From positions 34,236 through 98,235 of the forward strand of contig CAIOTH010000042.1 of NCBI GenBank assembly GCA_903861145.1: a stretch of 64,000 bases of DNA. Reading direction: 5' to 3'. The translations under genes were made by a program, and so were the position numbers. The DNA comes from an uncultured Bacteroidota bacterium (GTDB taxonomy: Bacteria > Bacteroidota > Bacteroidia > Chitinophagales > LD1). The stretch's first letter is position 1; every line of letters starts with the position of its first letter. Below the pieces are notes generated by a model. It worked only from the letters and a program-made list of their open reading frames with translations, did no database searches and was not told the origin of the DNA. Below are positions 60,822-64,000 of this stretch, one piece after another.

Positions 60822-62048
60822 ATGAGTGTTGTAATTAAAGTAGACCAGGTTAGTAAGATATACCAGTTGGGCCAAATTGGCACGGGCACCCTTGCCAGCG
60901 ATTTAGCCAGCGCATGGGCTGGTATTACCGGCAAAGATGACCCCAATAAAAAGATTGACGATGAATCGGATAAATCAACGCATGTTGCGCTACGCGATGT
61001 AAGCTTCGACGTTAACCGGGGCGAGGTACTTGGCATTATAGGTAAAAACGGTGCTGGCAAAAGCACCATGCTTAAAATTCTTTCGCGTATAACTTCACCA
61101 ACTTCCGGCTCCATAAAAATTAAAGGGCGCATAGCAAGTTTATTGGAAGTAGGAACCGGTTTTCATCCCGAATTATCGGGACGCGATAATGTATTTTTAA
61201 ACGGGGCCATTTTAGGAATGACCAAGGCAGAAGTTAACCGAAAGTTTGATGAGATTGTTGATTTTAGTGGGGTTGAGAAGTTTATTGATACACCGGTTAA
61301 GCGCTATAGTAGCGGTATGTATGTAAGGCTTGCATTTGCAGTTGCTGCCCATCTTGAGCCCGAAATTTTGATTGTAGATGAAGTATTATCTGTAGGTGAT
61401 GCAGAGTTTCAAAAAAAGTGCCTTGGTAAAATAAAGGATGTCTCGACCGGTGACGGGAGAACAGTGTTATTTGTTAGTCATAACATGGAAGCTGTTAAAA
61501 ATTTATGTAACAGGGTGGTGTTGTTGGAAAAAGGCGGAGTGATTGACATTGGCAGCCCTGCTACTACTGTTAATGCATATTTTAAGCGTAATACAAACTA
61601 TTTTGGGCATGTTAAATACAGTGCCACAAATGCCCCCGGTAATGAAACCATTATTTTGTTGAGCGCCGATTTGAAAATTAATGGAGGCGATATATTGGAA
61701 ATAGATAAAGGCGTTGCTATAAATTTTGAATTTGAACTAAGGCAGAGTTTTGATGAGTTTAACTACAGCCTTAATATGTTTGCTATTACCGGCGAACATA
61801 TTTTCAATTCGCAATCAGCAAGTTTCAAGGCAGAAAAGGGAATTTTAAAGGCAAGTTGCATTATTCCTCCTAACCTAATGAATAATGGTGATTACTCCAT
61901 TTCCATTTTGGCGGTTAATAAAGGGTCTATGCCGCTTTTTAACTTTGAAAATGTTCTTCAATTCGAAATTTTCGATAATCGGAAAGACGGGAAATGGTTT
62001 GGCGAAATTGGAGGAGCCGTACGGCCTAAATTAGATTGGATTTTGTAA
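60822..62048 (+). CDS. ABC polysaccharide exporter ATPase with C-terminal glycan-binding domain (Wzt-like)
   Basis: The 408-aa ATPase has Walker A GKNGAGKST at 74-82, the YSSGMYVRLAFAVAA signature region (about 162-176), Walker B ILIVDEVLSVGD and a C-terminal beta-sandwich (about 260-408) like Wzt-C, which recognises the modified end of the glycan before export. It pairs with the permease at 59951. With the MBOAT downstream it may belong to an O-antigen-like locus. Confidence 0.93.
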   Translation: MSVVIKVDQVSKIYQLGQIGTGTLASDLASAWAGITGKDDPNKKIDDESDKSTHVALRDVSFDVNRGEVLGIIGKNGAGKSTMLKILSRITSPTSGSIKIKGRIASLLEVGTGFHPELSGRDNVFLNGAILGMTKAEVNRKFDEIVDFSGVEKFIDTPVKRYSSGMYVRLAFAVAAHLEPEILIVDEVLSVGDAEFQKKCLGKIKDVSTGDGRTVLFVSHNMEAVKNLCNRVVLLEKGGVIDIGSPATTVNAYFKRNTNYFGHVKYSATNAPGNETIILLSADLKINGGDILEIDKGVAINFEFELRQSFDEFNYSLNMFAITGEHIFNSQSASFKAEKGILKASCIIPPNLMNNGDYSISILAVNKGSMPLFNFENVLQFEIFDNRKDGKWFGEIGGAVRPKLDWIL

Positions 62049-62261
62049 AGCCACATTCCTATTATTTTTTACTACAAATTAAGATGGCCTGCAGTTATTG
62101 CTATATCGCTGCACTTAACAAAAAACAGGGTACAATAATGTTCAAAAGCAGGACTCCAGTGGCAATTTCAATTCGCCACTTTATACATATCAATAGAGTC
62201 TCTGCAGCTAAGCAAGCCTCTATCCCGGTTTCAGGCAAATAATTCTATTTTTAAGCCAAAT

Positions 62262-63707
62262 ATGCTATTTAATTCACTCTCTTTTCTTCTGTTTTTTCCG
62301 ATTGTAGCAGTTATCTATTTTATGCTTCCCTATCGCTTCAGGTGGGCGTGGTTGCTAGCGGCAAGTTGTTACTTTTATATGTTTTTTAAAGCGGTTTACA
62401 TTCTCATTTTATTCTTTACAATTATCATCGATTACTTCGCCGGTATTTTATTAGAGAATGAAACAAATAAGCAAAGAAAACGATGGTGGCTAATCATGAG
62501 TTTGATTGCCAATATCGGAGTGCTGGCGGTTTTTAAATACTATAATTTTTTAAATACAAATATATCTGGCCTTTCCAGCCTTTTAGGTCAACATGTCAAT
62601 ATTCCTTATCTCAAAATTCTTCTCCCCATTGGGCTTTCGTTTCATACTTTTCAGGCTATGAGCTATACAATTGAAGTATATCGTGGAAATCAGAAAGCTG
62701 AGCGGCACTTTGGTATTTATGCGCTTTATGTTATGTTCTTTCCGCAATTGGTTGCAGGGCCCATCGAAAGGCCGCAAAATATGCTGCATCAGTTTTACGA
62801 AGAGCACCAATTTGAATACTGGCGTGTAGTTCAGGGGCTAAGATTAATTGTTTGGGGCATGTTTAAGAAGGTAGTTATTGCTGATCGCCTTTCCCCATTT
62901 GTAGATTTAGTTTACGACCATCCTCACAACTACCACGGTTTCCAGGTGATATTGGCCACTATCTTCTTTACTTTCCAGATATTCTGTGATTTTTCAGGTT
63001 ACTCGGATATTGCGCTAGGTACGGCAGAGGTAATGGGATTTAAGTTGATGCTCAACTTCAACCGGCCATACTTTTCAAAATCCATTTCTGAATTTTGGAA
63101 GCGCTGGCATATATCTTTGTCAACATGGTTTCGCGATTATCTCTATTTCCCTTTGGGTGGAAACCGGGTTTCAAAGACTAGGTCATATTTAAATCAGTTT
63201 ATTGTTTTTATGATAAGCGGCCTGTGGCACGGTGCAAATTGGACTTTTGTTATTTGGGGAACACTGCATGGAACTTACATGATAATAGGAAATATAACCA
63301 AAGCAACTAGGGACCGATTTAGCTTGGGCATTGGATTAAAAAAAGCAAGCGGACTAAATAAACTTATTGAGGTAAGTGCAACTTTTGCGTTAGTGGCATT
63401 TGCATGGATATTTTTCAGAGCTGCTAATTTTTCTGATACAATAACCATAATTAAGAATGGCCTGCAGGTTTCGCGTGCACAATTAGGAATATATATATTG
63501 GGTACGGATACATATAATTTTAAATTGTGTTTTGTATTTATTTTGATGATGGAAGCGGTGCATTTTTTATTGAGAAAAGGCGACCTGAACTACCTGCTTA
63601 ACAAACAGCCGGTTTTTGTACGCTGGCTTAGTTACGTTATCGTATTGTTACTGATTGTAAATTTTGGAATATTTGGCGATCACCAGTTTATTTATTTTCA
63701 ATTTTAA
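62262..63707 (+). CDS. MBOAT family O-acyltransferase (AlgI-like)
   Basis: The 481-aa polytopic protein has the MBOAT pattern: LLPIGLSFHTFQAMSYTIEVYRG, FPQLVAGPIER, the FSGYSDIALGTAEVMGF block, NRPYFSKSISEFWKRWHISLSTW and the catalytic His323 in GLWHGANW. Such proteins take acyl groups across the membrane for transfer to sugars, as AlgI does for alginate acetylation. The following gene is an SGNH-like partner, the usual pairing. It starts 213 bp after the Wzt-like gene. Confidence 0.94.
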   Translation: MLFNSLSFLLFFPIVAVIYFMLPYRFRWAWLLAASCYFYMFFKAVYILILFFTIIIDYFAGILLENETNKQRKRWWLIMSLIANIGVLAVFKYYNFLNTNISGLSSLLGQHVNIPYLKILLPIGLSFHTFQAMSYTIEVYRGNQKAERHFGIYALYVMFFPQLVAGPIERPQNMLHQFYEEHQFEYWRVVQGLRLIVWGMFKKVVIADRLSPFVDLVYDHPHNYHGFQVILATIFFTFQIFCDFSGYSDIALGTAEVMGFKLMLNFNRPYFSKSISEFWKRWHISLSTWFRDYLYFPLGGNRVSKTRSYLNQFIVFMISGLWHGANWTFVIWGTLHGTYMIIGNITKATRDRFSLGIGLKKASGLNKLIEVSATFALVAFAWIFFRAANFSDTITIIKNGLQVSRAQLGIYILGTDTYNFKLCFVFILMMEAVHFLLRKGDLNYLLNKQPVFVRWLSYVIVLLLIVNFGIFGDHQFIYFQF

Positions 63708-63712
63708 GCCTG

Positions 63713-64000
63713 ATGAAGAAGTTTCTGTTTAAGCTTTTTCTGATTTTAAGTATTATTGTAGCCATAAATAATGTAATTTTTTTTACATTTAATTTGCCCT
63801 TCTGTTGGGGAAATGATATTGCTTTCTCAAAAGAGGATTTTCTTATAAAGCATTCCAAGGATTACAATACAGTTTTCATCGGGACCAGTAAAACATACTG
63901 GCAAGCGGATGTTTCGGCCTTCGATTCGCTGACCCTCCATAAAACAAAGTCATTCAACTTTGGAATTGATGCAATAGCAGAGGCAGAAATTTTGGATTAC
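63713..64000 (+). CDS. SGNH-hydrolase-like partner of the MBOAT protein, N-terminal part (runs off the window)
   Basis: An ATG at 63713 opens a frame to the window end (96 codons). It has an N-terminal membrane anchor or signal (residues 5-30), a periplasmic part and VFIGTSKTYW near 54-63, resembling block I of SGNH/AlgJ-like proteins (GxSxx). Such proteins are encoded behind MBOAT genes and move the acyl group onto the glycan. The 5-bp gap indicates co-translation. The remaining motifs are outside the window. Confidence 0.75.
   Translation, partial: MKKFLFKLFLILSIIVAINNVIFFTFNLPFCWGNDIAFSKEDFLIKHSKDYNTVFIGTSKTYWQADVSAFDSLTLHKTKSFNFGIDAIAEAEILDY

Noticed and set aside
62036..62242. Open frame of 68 codons between the Wzt-like and MBOAT genes
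   Set aside because: It overlaps the Wzt-like gene end and has no recognisable domain or start signal; treated as chance.
1..64000. tRNA, rRNA, CRISPR arrays, insertion sequences, prophage
   Set aside because: No cloverleaf-like sequence, rRNA core motif, regular spacer array, transposase or phage gene was seen in any gap.

Overview
The window reads as chromosomal DNA of a member of the Bacteroidota (Bacteroidetes), probably near the Chitinophagales/Sphingobacteriales; genus not determinable by eye. The clues are a GldC gliding protein, two secreted proteins ending in type A type IX secretion (T9SS) sorting tails, a CarboxypepD_reg/plug TonB receptor, secreted beta-helix, Ig-like, PKD, MORN and WG-repeat proteins, NtrY-like and hybrid kinases, and few Shine-Dalgarno sites. 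Gene density is high. I saw no rRNA, tRNA, CRISPR array, insertion sequence or prophage.

Layout. 1-4.4 kb: the first codons of a zeta-toxin-like gene, a zinc-ribbon hypothetical, then rarA, a deoxynucleoside kinase and trpS on the minus strand. 4.1-5.7 kb: gatC, a LolD/MacB-type ABC ATPase and a PduO-type cobalamin adenosyltransferase. 5.7-12.8 kb: a small secreted protein, a CWC cysteine-rich protein, a class D beta-lactamase-like lipoprotein with Ala in place of the catalytic Ser, a frameshifted ung, a TonB receptor, an FGE-like protein, an LCM-type methyltransferase and folK. 12.9-18.8 kb: sppA, a secreted beta-helix protein, membrane and DUF2625-like proteins, and a PfpI-type gene split by an in-frame amber codon. 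18.9-26.8 kb: SDR and acyl-CoA dehydrogenase, two paralogous secreted alpha/beta hydrolases around a phosphatase and a secreted hypothetical, an ArsC/Spx-like protein and a 2OG-Fe(II) oxygenase. 27.3-35.8 kb: ychF, two T9SS cargo proteins, gldC, a thioredoxin-like protein, an aldo/keto reductase and a membrane protein. 35.9-41.8 kb: gpsA next to a PlsB-like acyltransferase, a lipoprotein, bifunctional ftcD and mazG. 41.8-54.9 kb: a signalling-rich stretch with a 1229-aa NtrY-like kinase, a DUF6508 protein, an apparent operon of receiver-kinase, zinc-ribbon/coiled-coil/TM protein and MORN protein, an XRE regulator, a TPR/WG-repeat protein and an SCP2-CaiB fusion. 55.4-59.8 kb: MBL hydrolase, ribH, TPR protein, pdhA and recF. 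60-64 kb: a Wzm/Wzt polysaccharide exporter followed by an MBOAT acyltransferase and the start of an SGNH-like partner, probably a surface glycan export and acylation locus.

Most of the window is housekeeping. The points most worth a second look are the Ser-to-Ala beta-lactamase homologue, the two broken genes (ung in a G7 run, PfpI by one TAG), the sensor/MORN/WG cluster, the SCP2-CaiB fusion, a long noncoding stretch (54853-55410) with two separate arrays of three 10-bp-period repeats, and two intergenic palindromic repeat families. No single clearly new defence or mobile system was found.
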